Origin: Hydrocarboniclastica marina
GTDB lineage: Bacteria; Pseudomonadota; Gammaproteobacteria; Pseudomonadales; Oleiphilaceae
DNA: 64,000 nt
Assembly (NCBI RefSeq): GCF_004851605.1
Contig: NZ_CP031093.1
Location: forward strand, 2,728,692-2,792,691
Direction: 5' to 3'
The first letter of the stretch is position 1; every line of letters starts with the position of its first letter. The notes below the pieces were generated by a model. That model was not told the origin of the DNA and did not search any database. It saw only the letters and a list, made by a program, of their open reading frames with translations. The position numbers and the translations under genes were made by a program. Shown here piece after piece: positions 43,089 to 52,592 of the stretch.

Positions 43089-43844
43089 TCAGCGCCCCAG
43101 ATAAACTTCGACGACTTTCTGATTGGCCTTGACCTGCGCCAGGCTCCCCTCGGCCAGAACACTACCTTCGTGCAATACCGTCACACGACAGTCCAACGCT
43201 TCGATAAATTCCATGTCATGCTCCACCACGACCAACGAATACTTTTTGGCCAGATCCCGGAACAGTTCTGCTGTCCGGGCGGTCTCGGCGTCAGTCATTC
43301 CTGCTGCCGGCTCGTCGATCAACAGGACGTCCGGATCCTGGATCAGCAGCATGCCGATTTCCAGCCACTGTTTCTGCCCATGGGATAAGCTGCCCGCGAG
43401 TGTATCCCTACGATCCTCCAGCTTGACCAGGGCCATTATTTCGTCGATACGTCCGGCTTGATCAGCCGTCAGTTTGAAGAAAAGCGACTGGAAGACCCCC
43501 CGCTGACCGCTGAGTGCCAGCTCCAGGTTCTCAAAAATAGTCAGAGACTCGATCACACTCGGTTTCTGGAACTTTCGACCTATGCCAAGTTTGGCAATCG
43601 CGGCTTCGTCGTACCGGGTCAGGTCGATGTCGTCGCGAAAGAGCACCGTGCCGCTATCGGGACGGATTTTCCCGGTGATGACATCCATCATTGTGGTTTT
43701 TCCCGCGCCGTTGGGCCCGATGATCGCCTGCATTTCGCCCGGCTTCATGATCAGGGAAAGGTTGTTCAGTGCCTTGAAACCGTCAAAGCTGACATTAACC
43801 CCGTCAACATAAAGGAGAGCCTTCTGTTCAATATGCCTTGGCAT
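43089..43844 (-). CDS. urtD: Urea ABC transporter ATP-binding subunit UrtD
   Basis: A 251-aa LivG-type ATPase. Walker A 'GPNGAGKT' at 43-50, 'GIGRKFQKPSVIESLTIFENLEL' (UrtD-specific 'KFQKP'), signature 'LSHGQKQWLEIGML' and Walker B 'VLLIDEPAAGMTD'. The 'SHGQ' variant signature is normal for UrtD. The ATG at 43844 lies just after the urtC stop with GGGGG upstream; the longer frame into urtC is less likely. It heterodimerises with UrtE. Confidence 0.95.
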   Translation of the reverse strand: MPRHIEQKALLYVDGVNVSFDGFKALNNLSLIMKPGEMQAIIGPNGAGKTTMMDVITGKIRPDSGTVLFRDDIDLTRYDEAAIAKLGIGRKFQKPSVIESLTIFENLELALSGQRGVFQSLFFKLTADQAGRIDEIMALVKLEDRRDTLAGSLSHGQKQWLEIGMLLIQDPDVLLIDEPAAGMTDAETARTAELFRDLAKKYSLVVVEHDMEFIEALDCRVTVLHEGSVLAEGSLAQVKANQKVVEVYLGR

Positions 43845-43848
43845 CCGC

Positions 43849-45018
43849 TTAACCCCCGGGGCTTTGTGGTGATGGAGATGATGGTTCGCTACCTGCACGT
43901 GCTCGGCGCGCAAGCACCCGATCCCGCTGTTGCTGCCAGACGCCTACAACGCCTTTGGGCAGGTAGAGAGTCGTTACGACGAACAGGCCTCCGAGGAAGA
44001 ACAGCCAGAACTCGGGGAAAGCTCCGGTAAACCACGTTTTCGCGAAATTGACCAGAATGGCACCGATGACCGGACCATAGAGCGTGCCGCGTCCTCCCAC
44101 AGCGACCCAGACAATGATCTCGATGGAATTCACCGGCGAAAACTCGCTGGGGTTGATAATACCCACCTGGGGCACGAACAAAGCGCCGGCCACTGCTGCC
44201 AGAAGTGCCGACAATGTGAAAGCGAAGACCTTCACATGTTCGACCCGGTAGCCGAGAAAGCGGGTTCTCGACTCGGCATCCCGTGTTGCGACCATGGCAC
44301 GGCCCAAACGCGAACCGACGACACGACGGCAAAGCAGATACCCGGCCATAAGTGCCAGGCCTGTGGCGGCGAACAGTCCGGCACGGGTCTCAGGCGATTG
44401 CAGGTCGAAGCCGAGAATGTCCTTGAAATCTGTCAGCCCGTTGTTTCCGCCGAAACCCATTTCATTACGGAAAAACGCCAGCATCAATGCGTAGGTCATA
44501 GCCTGGGTGATGATCGAGAGGTAAACGCCGGTCACGCGGGAGCGAAATGCCAGCCAGCCAAAAACGTAGGCCAGCAAGCCCGGTACCAGAAGTACCATCA
44601 GCATGGCGAAGCCGAAGTTGTCCATGCCGTACCAGTACCATGGCAGTTCCTGCCAGTTCAGAAAAACCATGAAGTCTGGCAGAACCGGATCGCCGTATAC
44701 GCCGCGAGTCCCGATCTGGCGCATGAGGTACATGCCCATACCGTAACCGCCGAGGGCAAAAAAGGCGCCATGGCCCAGGCTGAGAATGCCACAGAAGCCC
44801 CAGACCAGATCCACCGAGAGCGCCAGCAGGGCGTAGCACAGGTATTTCCCCCACACCGTCATGGTGTAACCGGGCACATGAAAGATCGAATCCGCGGGCA
44901 TCGTCAGGTGCAACAACGGCACTAAAACCGTGATCAACGCAATTACTGCCAGCAACCGCCGTCCCGCAGGATCTTCGCTCAGGAATCTGCTCAAGGGGCC
45001 TTTGGAAAGTGTAGTCAT
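43849..45018 (-). CDS. urtC: Urea ABC transporter permease UrtC
   Basis: A 389-aa LivM-type permease with about ten transmembrane segments. 'WGKYLCYALLALSVDLVWGFCGILSLGHGAFFALGGYGMGMYLM' (in pieces) contains the conserved permease entry, 'GGNNGLTDFKDILG' is typical of urea permeases, and 'AVGGRGTLYGPVIGA' is the EAA-like loop that contacts the ATPases. The ATG at 45018 lies 2 bp after the urtB stop; the much longer open frame overlapping urtB is rejected. Confidence 0.95.
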   Translation of the reverse strand: MTTLSKGPLSRFLSEDPAGRRLLAVIALITVLVPLLHLTMPADSIFHVPGYTMTVWGKYLCYALLALSVDLVWGFCGILSLGHGAFFALGGYGMGMYLMRQIGTRGVYGDPVLPDFMVFLNWQELPWYWYGMDNFGFAMLMVLLVPGLLAYVFGWLAFRSRVTGVYLSIITQAMTYALMLAFFRNEMGFGGNNGLTDFKDILGFDLQSPETRAGLFAATGLALMAGYLLCRRVVGSRLGRAMVATRDAESRTRFLGYRVEHVKVFAFTLSALLAAVAGALFVPQVGIINPSEFSPVNSIEIIVWVAVGGRGTLYGPVIGAILVNFAKTWFTGAFPEFWLFFLGGLFVVTTLYLPKGVVGVWQQQRDRVLARRARAGSEPSSPSPQSPGG

Positions 45019-45020
45019 GG

Positions 45021-46619
45021 CTAGTTCTCCACCGACCGGCCCTTGAGCGCAAAGAGTCCGCGCGGGCGTTTCTGGATAAACAAGATAATGGCGATCAGAA
45101 CCAGCACTTTTGCCAGTACCGCACCGGCAAAGGGCTCGATGACCTTGTTGGCAATGCCCAGTGTCATGGCGCCCACCAGGGCACCCCAGAGGTTGCCGAC
45201 GCCGCCAAAAACGACAACCAGAAAGGAGTCGATGATGTACTGCTGGCCAAGATTGGGCCCGACATTGGTCAGCTGACTCAACGCCACCCCGGCGATACCG
45301 GCAATGCCCGAGCCCAAACCAAATGTCAGTGCATCCACCCATCCCGTACGCACCCCCATGGAACTGGCCATCGCCCGATTCTGGGTTACAGCGCGCATCT
45401 GCAGCCCGAAGAACGATTTGCGCAAGACCAGAAGCAGCACGAACAGCACCGCGAAACTGAAAAGGATGATGGTGATACGGTTATAGGTCAGGGACAGTGC
45501 ACCGTTGACGATCAGTGACCCCGACATCCAGTCGGGTGTCTGGACGCTCTGATTGAGCGATCCGAAGATGCTCCGCACGCCCTGCTGAAGAATCAGGCTG
45601 ATGCCGAACGTTGCCAGCAGCGTCTCCAGAGGACGTCCGTACAGGTGCCGGATGACCAGGCGCTCGATCAGAATGCCAGCCAGACCAGAGACAGCGAACG
45701 CTGCCGGAATTGCCACAAAAAGGCTTGCGCCAATATGCTGGGGCATAAGCTGCTGCACCACGAACGTAGTGTAGGCCCCCAGCATGATCATCTCGCCGTG
45801 GGCCATATTGATGACGCCCATGACCCCGAACGTAATGGCCAGGCCAATCGCCGCCAGCAGTAAGACTGATCCCAATCCGATACCGAAAAACAGGTTTTCC
45901 GCGACCTGATTGACCTTCCGCAACGTGGCAATGTTTTCAAGGGACTGCTCTGCAGCCAGGCGAACCTGCGTCTCTGGATCCTCCGCCGCTATTGTCCGGA
46001 GCTTGTTGCGAATGGGGCTCTGCAACGAGCCCGACAGCTCCCGCGCCGCTTTCTCGCGCAAGGCGGGATCGTTGCTGTCCAGCTGTAGCAGGCGTCGCAG
46101 GTCCTGCATCAGCGCGCGCACCGATCGGTCATCCTCATCCGCAATTCGGGCCTCCAGGGCCGGCAGCGTCGCCGGGTCGGGGTCGCGCATGATGCGGCGT
46201 ACAGATTGCTCACGCACCTCTGGGTTCGGGTTGGATAGCCCCACTATGGCCAGGGCCGCGCGAAGCTGGCCGCGGATCGCATTATTGATGGCTACGGGGC
46301 GAACGTCCCAGCGCCCCACTTCACCCAGGGGCTCACCCGTGAAGGCGTCTTCAATGACAAAGCCATTTTCCGACTTCTGGGCTGCGACCAGACGCTTGTC
46401 ATCGGCCCTGAAATACAGATTTCCATCCATTAGCTGGCGCAGGAGAAGGTCTGCGCCTTCCTCGCCACTTGCGACCACCTGCTCGACGGCAGCGCTTTTG
46501 GCACTGAAGCTGGTCCCGGTAAACGGGGTGGCTATCTCCTTCAGCGCCGCTGCCTGGGCACCCACTGAGACCAGGCATAAAGCCGCGAGCAGATTCCGGA
46601 ATAATTTGGTCCACACCAT
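45021..46619 (-). CDS. urtB: Urea ABC transporter permease UrtB with N-terminal extension
   Basis: A 532-aa protein. After a signal-like segment (about 5-23), a periplasmic region of some 200 residues with Leu/Arg/Asp repeats resembles HEAT-like helices ('EQSVRRIMRDPDPATLPALEARIADEDD' in parts); this extension is normal for UrtB. The LivH-type permease follows from about 235: 'LGLAITFGVMGVINMAHGEMIMLGAYTTFVVQQ' (in parts) and 'FGGVGNLWGALVGAM'. It pairs with UrtC to form the membrane channel. Confidence 0.95.
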   Translation of the reverse strand: MVWTKLFRNLLAALCLVSVGAQAAALKEIATPFTGTSFSAKSAAVEQVVASGEEGADLLLRQLMDGNLYFRADDKRLVAAQKSENGFVIEDAFTGEPLGEVGRWDVRPVAINNAIRGQLRAALAIVGLSNPNPEVREQSVRRIMRDPDPATLPALEARIADEDDRSVRALMQDLRRLLQLDSNDPALREKAARELSGSLQSPIRNKLRTIAAEDPETQVRLAAEQSLENIATLRKVNQVAENLFFGIGLGSVLLLAAIGLAITFGVMGVINMAHGEMIMLGAYTTFVVQQLMPQHIGASLFVAIPAAFAVSGLAGILIERLVIRHLYGRPLETLLATFGISLILQQGVRSIFGSLNQSVQTPDWMSGSLIVNGALSLTYNRITIILFSFAVLFVLLLVLRKSFFGLQMRAVTQNRAMASSMGVRTGWVDALTFGLGSGIAGIAGVALSQLTNVGPNLGQQYIIDSFLVVVFGGVGNLWGALVGAMTLGIANKVIEPFAGAVLAKVLVLIAIILFIQKRPRGLFALKGRSVEN

Positions 46620-46724
46620 GAGTCTGTCTCGTTGTCATATGAAACGTTGAGAGGTTCGCGACGTCTCAAAAGAAAAGCGCTGGCGGTCTGTCCCGGTCAG
46701 CGCTTTCTCTGCAAGTCCCTCAGG

Positions 46725-48023
46725 TCAGAAGTTCTGACCTGAACACTTGCCGCTCTCGACGTTGTAGTTGCCGCAACTCAGGGGCTGGCGCCAGTCAGAG
46801 ATCAGCTTCTTGCTATCGGGGAGGAAGTCAGACCAGGCGTCGCCGGCTACCGTCCCGGTGGTCTGCCAGACCGTCTGGAACTGACCGTCTTCCTGAATTT
46901 CGCCGATCAGCACCGGTTTGGTAATGTGGTGGTTGGGCATCATGGTCGCGTAGCCGCCAGTCAGATTTGGCACCGTGACGCCGATGATCGCTTCCTGCAC
47001 GGCGTCAGTGTCAGTTGTGCCCGCTTTCTCAACCGCCTGCACCCACATGTTGAAGCCAAGATAAGTCGCCTCCATCGGATCATTCGTCACGCGGCTGTCT
47101 TTGCCAATGTAGCTGTGCCAGGCATCGATGAACTCGGCGTTCTCCTGGCTATAGGCACTCATGAAGTAATTCCAGGCAGCGAGATGCCCGACCAACGGCG
47201 CCGTTTCTATGCCCGAAAGTTCTTCTTCACCCACAGAAAATGCAATAACCGGGATGTCGTCGGCGTTAACGCCCTGATTACCCAGCTCCTTATAGAAGGG
47301 CACGTTCGCATCGCCGTTAATCGTCGAAACCACGGCGGTTTTCTTTCCCTGCGAGCCGAAGCTCTTGATGTCGGACACAATGGTCTGCCAGTCGGAATGA
47401 CCGAAAGGCGTGTAGTTGATCATGATGTCCGCGTCGGCGATGCCCTTGTCCTTAAGGTACGCCGCGAGGATTTTGTTGGTCGTACGCGGATAAACGTAGT
47501 CAGTACCCGCGAGAACAAAGCGTTTTACGCCAAGTTCGTCGATCAGGTAATCCACAGCGGGAATTGCTTGCTGATTAGGTGCGGCTCCGGTGTAAAACAC
47601 GTTTTCCGAAGACTCTTCGCCCTCATACTGCACCGGGTAGAACAGGAGTCCATTCAACTCCTCGACCACAGGCAGCACCGATTTGCGGGAGACCGACGTC
47701 CATGCACCAAAAATGACATCGACTTTTTCTTTCTCCAACAGTTCCCGTGCCTTTTCGGCGAAAAGTGGCCAGTTTGAGGCTGGATCAACAACGACGGGTT
47801 CCAGTTTGCGACCGTTGATGCCGCCTTTCTCATTCTGCTGTTCAACCAGCATCAGGACAGTGTCCTTCAGGGTGGTTTCAGAAATTGCCATGGTGCCGGT
47901 AAGCGAGTGCAGCACGCCGACCTTTATAGGATCTTCCGCTGCAATTGCTGAGAGAGAGACGGAGAGCGCCAGAGCCGAAAACCCGCCTGCCAAGGCTGTT
48001 TGAATTATGTTTTTGCCTTTCAT
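46725..48023 (-). CDS. urtA: Urea ABC transporter substrate-binding protein UrtA
   Basis: A 432-aa periplasmic binding protein. The signal peptide is cut near 'SLSAIAA|EDP', followed by 'IKVGVLHSLTGTMAISE' (UrtA/AmiC family), 'LEPVVVDPASNWP', 'GAWTSVSRKSVLPVVEE' and 'YTGAAPNQQAIPA'. The start at 48023 gives a proper signal and has AAGGAATCAG upstream; the frame extends 35 codons upstream without one. It opens the urt operon; expression is usually nitrogen-controlled, though I did not find a clear sigma-54 or NtrC site upstream. Confidence 0.95.
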   Translation of the reverse strand: MKGKNIIQTALAGGFSALALSVSLSAIAAEDPIKVGVLHSLTGTMAISETTLKDTVLMLVEQQNEKGGINGRKLEPVVVDPASNWPLFAEKARELLEKEKVDVIFGAWTSVSRKSVLPVVEELNGLLFYPVQYEGEESSENVFYTGAAPNQQAIPAVDYLIDELGVKRFVLAGTDYVYPRTTNKILAAYLKDKGIADADIMINYTPFGHSDWQTIVSDIKSFGSQGKKTAVVSTINGDANVPFYKELGNQGVNADDIPVIAFSVGEEELSGIETAPLVGHLAAWNYFMSAYSQENAEFIDAWHSYIGKDSRVTNDPMEATYLGFNMWVQAVEKAGTTDTDAVQEAIIGVTVPNLTGGYATMMPNHHITKPVLIGEIQEDGQFQTVWQTTGTVAGDAWSDFLPDSKKLISDWRQPLSCGNYNVESGKCSGQNF

Positions 48024-48559
48024 CGCTTCTGATTCCTTATACCTTCGTTGGTTTTTGCGAGCCGATAAAAACAGGTAAATGCAGGACCTCAACTGCACCG
48101 ACCGTTCCACCGCCCCCAAAAAAACCATGTTTTCAATACGTTAAATGCACTAGTCCGGAGTGACCTCTGGCTAACCCTGTGTTGAGTCTCTGTAGCTCGC
48201 ACCATTTTTGAGCAACGAAAAACCGAGCGCCCAATCTTGGGGCCGAAAGTAAGGGCGGAGGAATGTCCCGCGATGAAGCGACCTGATTCCCTACTGATCT
48301 ATATAGGCGGGGAACACTATGGGGAGCGGCTTACCGGACGGTAATTGCATTCGCACAACCGCCCCGGCAGAGTGTTAGTCATCGTTGTGCAGGCATGGTC
48401 CGTGAACTCGCGGTCTGAAGTAAGCACGCACCATCACTGGCGAACAGGTTGTTTCGGCAAGCATGAACCAGCTCAAAACCCCGTCAGATGGTGGATCTGC
48501 AACATGTACAACGGCGAGGCATGATGGCCTGTAAACTGAACCTCAACGGAGGAAGACGC
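48024..48559. other. Long divergent upstream region of urtA
   Basis: A 536-bp gap between urtA and the DUF4168 gene. It holds one TGCACC half-site reminiscent of NtrC boxes near 48094 but no matching partner, and no WGCAAN4CGTGCCA-type sigma-54 sequence. There is no reading frame that resembles a protein. Its length suggests regulatory content. Confidence 0.4.
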
Positions 48560-48946
48560 ATGAACAACTGGATCTCAACAATCGTATTGAGTGGCGCACT
48601 GGCCCTGAGCGGCACCGCGCTTGCACAGCAATCAGGCACTTCTCAGGGCAGCATGAACCAGCCTCAGGCGGCCCAGGAGGTCAAAACGGACTTTGAGGAA
48701 AAGGAGCTGAAAACCTTCGTCGAAATCCAGAAGGACATCGGTGAAGTCCGTAACGAGTATGCTCAGAAAATCCAGGCTGTAGAAGACCAGGAAGAAGCCC
48801 AGGCCCTGCAGGAAGAGGCTCGTGATGAGCTGATCGGCGTAGTAGAGAATGCTGACCTGAGTGTCGAAAAGTACAACCAGATCGCCCAGGCGTACCAGGC
48901 AAGCCCGGAAGTGCGCAAGAAAGTTAACGAGATGGTTCAGCAGTAA
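48560..48946 (+). CDS. DUF4168 secreted protein
   Basis: A 128-aa protein with a signal peptide ending in 'ALAQQ' and a mature acidic/helical domain: 'KELKTFVEIQKDIGEVRNEYAQKIQAVEDQEEAQALQEEA' (in parts) and 'KYNQIAQAYQASPEVRKKV' are typical of DUF4168, which is periplasmic and of unknown function. CGGAGGAAG lies before the ATG. A strong terminator follows directly. Confidence 0.88.
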   Translation: MNNWISTIVLSGALALSGTALAQQSGTSQGSMNQPQAAQEVKTDFEEKELKTFVEIQKDIGEVRNEYAQKIQAVEDQEEAQALQEEARDELIGVVENADLSVEKYNQIAQAYQASPEVRKKVNEMVQQ

Positions 48947-48970
48947 CCCTGTTAACTGACGAACAACTCA

Positions 48971-48998
48971 AAGGGAGCTGAAGAGCTCCCTTTTTTTT
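48971..48998 (+). terminator. Terminator after the DUF4168 gene
   Basis: AAGGGAGCT pairs with AGCTCCCTT around a GAAG loop and ends in eight T. This is a textbook intrinsic terminator. Confidence 0.92.
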
Positions 48999-49269
48999 GT
49001 CGCGGTGTTCGAGTATCACCCTTGGTAGAACGCTAAAACGCTGGCAACTGAAGAGTGCCGTCTCAGGTGGCCCGGAATCAGCCCGTGTGAAGCGTCAAAG
49101 TCTGAGCCACAAATCTTCGTCCTGCCCCGCGCGAATTGCCGCGTCAGCCCCGGTACTTGAAAATGACCCCGACCTCCCGTCGCTGCAGAGGGAAGAGGTA
49201 GACGCGAACGCATGGTCCGCGCCCGCCACCAGCCTGAGATACGGTCTCCGACCTGTTTTCAAGTCAACG

Positions 49270-50598
49270 CTACTGCGCCATCAGACTGGGCAGGAACAGC
49301 GATATCTGCGGGAACACGATCAGTATGATCGTCGAGAGCAATAGCAACAGGAAGAACGGCGGCGTTCCGCGGATGATATCCAGATAAGGTTTTCGGAAAA
49401 TCGCAACCGCCGTGAAGATGTCACAGCCGAACGGCGGCGTGGCTGAGCCAATCGCGGCCTGAAGCGTTACCAGTACCCCTACCAGAACCGGGCTTATGCC
49501 CGCGGCTTCGACTGCAGGGTTGAAGATGGGGGTAAGGATCAGGATCACCACGATCGGATCAACGAACATGCAGCCTATGAAGAAGGAAACCGAAATCAGC
49601 CCGAGGATGAAATAGGGGTTGTCGCCGGCATTCGCAATCACGTCTGACAGCAGCAAATCCGGAATCTTGGCGAACGAGATAACCCAGGAGAACGCAGTTC
49701 CGGCTGCAACCAGAATGAATACCACCGCCGTGATAAGGCCCGTCGAAAGCGCGATCTGGGGAATGTCACTGAACCGCACCTGCCGATAGATCGCCATTTC
49801 GAGAACCAGCGCATAGGCAACAGACATCGAAGCCGCCTCTACCGGACTGAACAACCCGGAATAGATGCCGCCAATAATGATGACAGGGAAGCCAAGCGTT
49901 AGCAGTGCCCGCTTCATCGCCTCAAAGCGCTCGGCCCAGGTAGCCTTGGGTTCGACCGGAATTTTCAGACGGATCGAATAGATATAGCAGTAGATGGAGA
50001 ATAGCAGGAGGATCAGAATACCCGGGCCGATACCTGCAATGAACAGCTGACCGACGGATGTGCCCGAGGCTACGCCGTATATAATCATCCCGATGGACGG
50101 CGGGATAAGCAGCGCAATGTCGCTGGCGTTGATAATCAACGCGATGGTGAACTTGTCGCTGTAGCCGGCCGCCAGAAGCCTTGGCCTCAACGGCTTGCCC
50201 ATTGCGACCACCGTGGCCTGCGTGGAGCCCGAGACCGCACCGAACAGTGTGCAGGATAAAGCCGTAGTCATCGGCAGGCCCCCTTTCAGGTGCCCAACGA
50301 ATTTGGCGACGACATCCAGCATTCGATCTGCTGTGTGGCCTTTTATCATGATATCCGCCGCCAGTATAAACATCGGCACGGCCACCAGAACGCTCTGGGA
50401 AATACCGCCAATCATCTGCTGGACCAGAACCGATCCGTCCAGAAACGCAAACTGGGTAAACAGAATCAGCATGGCGCCGGCCAGTAAAGGCACCATCATC
50501 GGATAGCCCATAAGCAGCAGCACGATCATCACCGCACCGGCCACCATGGCGACCGTGGAGGTAGGCAAGCTCGCCATCCAGTTCATGATGCTATCCAT
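49270..50598 (-). CDS. TRAP transporter large permease (DctM type)
   Basis: A 442-aa membrane protein with about 12 helices. 'PMFILAADIMIKGHTADRM', 'SCTLFGAVSGSTQATVVAMGK' and 'DIALLIPPSIGMIIYGVASGTSVGQLFIAGIGPG' (in pieces) match the DctM family, the sodium-driven channel subunit. The ATG at 50598 has GGAGG 8 nt upstream and overlaps the small permease gene by eight bases. The ligand is unknown; the downstream genes give no hint, but a binding protein gene sits divergently 0.8 kb away. Confidence 0.92.
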   Translation of the reverse strand: MDSIMNWMASLPTSTVAMVAGAVMIVLLLMGYPMMVPLLAGAMLILFTQFAFLDGSVLVQQMIGGISQSVLVAVPMFILAADIMIKGHTADRMLDVVAKFVGHLKGGLPMTTALSCTLFGAVSGSTQATVVAMGKPLRPRLLAAGYSDKFTIALIINASDIALLIPPSIGMIIYGVASGTSVGQLFIAGIGPGILILLLFSIYCYIYSIRLKIPVEPKATWAERFEAMKRALLTLGFPVIIIGGIYSGLFSPVEAASMSVAYALVLEMAIYRQVRFSDIPQIALSTGLITAVVFILVAAGTAFSWVISFAKIPDLLLSDVIANAGDNPYFILGLISVSFFIGCMFVDPIVVILILTPIFNPAVEAAGISPVLVGVLVTLQAAIGSATPPFGCDIFTAVAIFRKPYLDIIRGTPPFFLLLLLSTIILIVFPQISLFLPSLMAQ

Positions 50599-51250
50599 GC
50601 TGCGAACCTCCACGTGGTGTCTCGGCCCCGTCCGCGGAACCGGGCTCCTCAGGTGTCATGCTACCGCCCACCTGATCGTCTTCGTCCTCTTCCGCATACT
50701 CATCCTTGTGATGCCACGAAAGCCAGGCCTCGGGGCTGACGACATTACGCACAAACGCAAGAAAGTACTGCACGGAGCCTATGAACAGGCCAATGGGCGC
50801 GATGATATAGATGTAGTACACAGGAATGCCGAGCGAGGGGACCACACGCCCGCTTCTCATGAGATTCGTTACATAATCGGTTGCAAGGACGCCAAGAAAG
50901 AACAGAAGAGCCCCTGTAGTCAGACTGATAAACATGATCAGAATCTTCTGACCTTTCGGCGGCAGCACGTCGTGTATCGCTGACACACGAATGTGCCTCG
51001 CCATACGCACACCGTGGCCCAGGCCTACGAAAGTCACTACGACGACCAGGAGTTGGGCAACCTCATCAGCCCAGCTGACGCTCGCGCCCATGTTGCGCGA
51101 AATAACGTTGATCATGCTGACTATCGCCATGGCCATGATCGCGCTGACCAGGATGGTCCGTTCGACCACATCCAGCACACGGTCGAAGAATTCGAAGGGT
51201 TTCTGTAGAGCCGAGCGCCAGCCACCTGAGCGATAACTCGATGCAGTCAT
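50591..51250 (-). CDS. TRAP transporter small permease (DctQ type)
   Basis: A 219-aa protein with four transmembrane segments. 'NVISRNMGASVSWADEVAQLLVVVVTFVGLGHGVRMARHIRV' (in pieces) is the DctQ core. A C-terminal tail of about 40 residues is unusually acidic and Gly/Pro-rich ('DEYAEEDEDD'), longer than usual. AAGGAATCC precedes the ATG. It is upstream of the large permease and overlaps it. Confidence 0.9.
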   Translation of the reverse strand: MTASSYRSGGWRSALQKPFEFFDRVLDVVERTILVSAIMAMAIVSMINVISRNMGASVSWADEVAQLLVVVVTFVGLGHGVRMARHIRVSAIHDVLPPKGQKILIMFISLTTGALLFFLGVLATDYVTNLMRSGRVVPSLGIPVYYIYIIAPIGLFIGSVQYFLAFVRNVVSPEAWLSWHHKDEYAEEDEDDQVGGSMTPEEPGSADGAETPRGGSQHG

Positions 51251-51403
51251 GGTTGGATTCCTTGCGCAAATTCACGCGTTGCGTTTATTTTGCCGATAGG
51301 TCTCTATTAGGGTGCGCACCGGCGTTCCTGTTTTTCAGTGTATAAGGAGTTGCGGCGAGATGAAAAGCGCGCAAGAGTCGTCATCGTACTCATTTGTGCT
51401 ATC

Positions 51404-51421
51404 GTTGCGCTGTAACGCAAC
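51404..51421. promoter_or_regulatory. Palindrome in the divergent TRAP promoter region
   Basis: GTTGCG-CTGTAA-CGCAAC is a perfect inverted repeat of 6-bp arms with a 6-bp centre, about 40 bp before the binding-protein gene. Another GTTGCG half-site occurs near 51284, close to the small-permease gene. The symmetry is that of a dimeric repressor site and would allow one regulator to control both directions. Confidence 0.45.
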
Positions 51422-51460
51422 CATGAATTACGTAAAAATAACGGTATAGGGAGAACCATC

Positions 51461-52543
51461 ATGATCGCGAACTTTCGCTGGCTGTCAGGCCTCATGCTAC
51501 TACTGGCGCTGTTTCTGACAGGCTGCTCCGACTCCTCTGAACAAAGCCAGACATCGACCTCCGGTGCAGACGCCGACGCCGAAACTGAAGAGCAGGAAAC
51601 CACAACGTGGCGCTTCGCCCTGGAAGAAGTCGAAGGTAGTGTTCAGGACGCCTACGCGCAGGAATTCAAGAAGCGCATCGAAGAGCAATCCGAAGGTGCA
51701 ATCAGCGTCGAGATCTATCCCTACGGCGCTTTGGGGACATCTTCCCAGCTGACTGAACTGGTACAGAACGGTGCTCTTGAACTGGCTTTTGCATCGCCCG
51801 GTCACTTGGCTTCGGTCATTCCGGAAGTCGGCATCTTTACCTTACATTTTGTGCTGTCGGACGATAACGACATCAACAAGAAAATCCTTTCCAGCGACCA
51901 AGTTCACGAAATCCTGCAGCCCGCTTACCATGAGCAGAATATGCACCTGCTGTCGATCGTACCCGAGGGCTGGATGGTCTGGAGTGCCAACAAGCCCTTG
52001 CGCACCCCGGCCGATTTTGACAACTTCAAGATGCGTACCATGACCTCGCCCATCCTGACGGCGGCCTATGAGGCGTACGGTGCCAATCCGACACCCAAGC
52101 CCTACTCCGAGGTCTACAGCGCACTGCAGTTGGGCGAGATAGATGGCCAGGTTAACCCGATATTCGCCATCGAGGAGATGAGCTTCTACGAAGAACAGGA
52201 TTACCTGATCCAGGCCAAGCACGAGCAGTTCATCTCGACCTTCCTGGCTGGACAGTCTTGGTTCCAGGGACTACCGCAGGAACAACAGGAAATGATTACC
52301 CAGGTACGGAACGAAATGGTTGACTGGATCTATCAGGAGCAGGCGGAATATAACGACGAGCGCCTGCAGATCATCAAAGACGCCGGCGGCACCGAAGTCA
52401 TCACCCTGACGAATGAAGAGCGTCAGGCATTCCGCGAGGCAAGCCAGCCAGTTCGGGAGATGTATCTTGAGAACGCCGGTGAGCGCGGGCAAAAGCTACT
52501 CGACTATGTCACTACTCAGGTAGAAGAGCTCACGAACGAGTAA
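51461..52543 (+). CDS. TRAP transporter substrate-binding protein (DctP type), lipoprotein
   Basis: A 360-aa binding protein. It has a lipobox LFLTGC (C22) and a Ser/Thr/Glu-rich linker, so it is anchored to a membrane rather than free, which is less common for TRAP binding proteins. The DctP fold shows 'EIYPYGALGTSSQLTELVQNGALELAF', then the ligand Arg R192 in 'FKMRTMTSPI', and 'YSEVYSALQLGEIDGQVNP' (in pieces). The R192 site favours a carboxylate ligand. AGGGAG precedes the ATG at 51461. It is divergent from dctQ/dctM. Confidence 0.9.
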   Translation: MIANFRWLSGLMLLLALFLTGCSDSSEQSQTSTSGADADAETEEQETTTWRFALEEVEGSVQDAYAQEFKKRIEEQSEGAISVEIYPYGALGTSSQLTELVQNGALELAFASPGHLASVIPEVGIFTLHFVLSDDNDINKKILSSDQVHEILQPAYHEQNMHLLSIVPEGWMVWSANKPLRTPADFDNFKMRTMTSPILTAAYEAYGANPTPKPYSEVYSALQLGEIDGQVNPIFAIEEMSFYEEQDYLIQAKHEQFISTFLAGQSWFQGLPQEQQEMITQVRNEMVDWIYQEQAEYNDERLQIIKDAGGTEVITLTNEERQAFREASQPVREMYLENAGERGQKLLDYVTTQVEELTNE

Positions 52544-52563
52544 TCCCTAAAGGTTACGCCGAC

Positions 52564-52592
52564 AAAAAACTCACCTTCGGGTGAGTTTTTTT
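52564..52592 (+). terminator. Terminator after the TRAP binding-protein gene
   Basis: AAAAACTCACC / GGTGAGTTTTTTT with a UUCG tetraloop. This very stable hairpin separates the binding-protein gene from the following genes. Confidence 0.92.

Noticed and set aside
43930-44925. 331-residue plus-strand frame opposite urtC
   Set aside because: Gln/His/Asp-rich nonsense opposite a conserved permease.
48024-48559. Possible sigma-54 or NtrC site upstream of urtA
   Set aside because: No full match to the -24/-12 consensus and only one half-site TGCACC.
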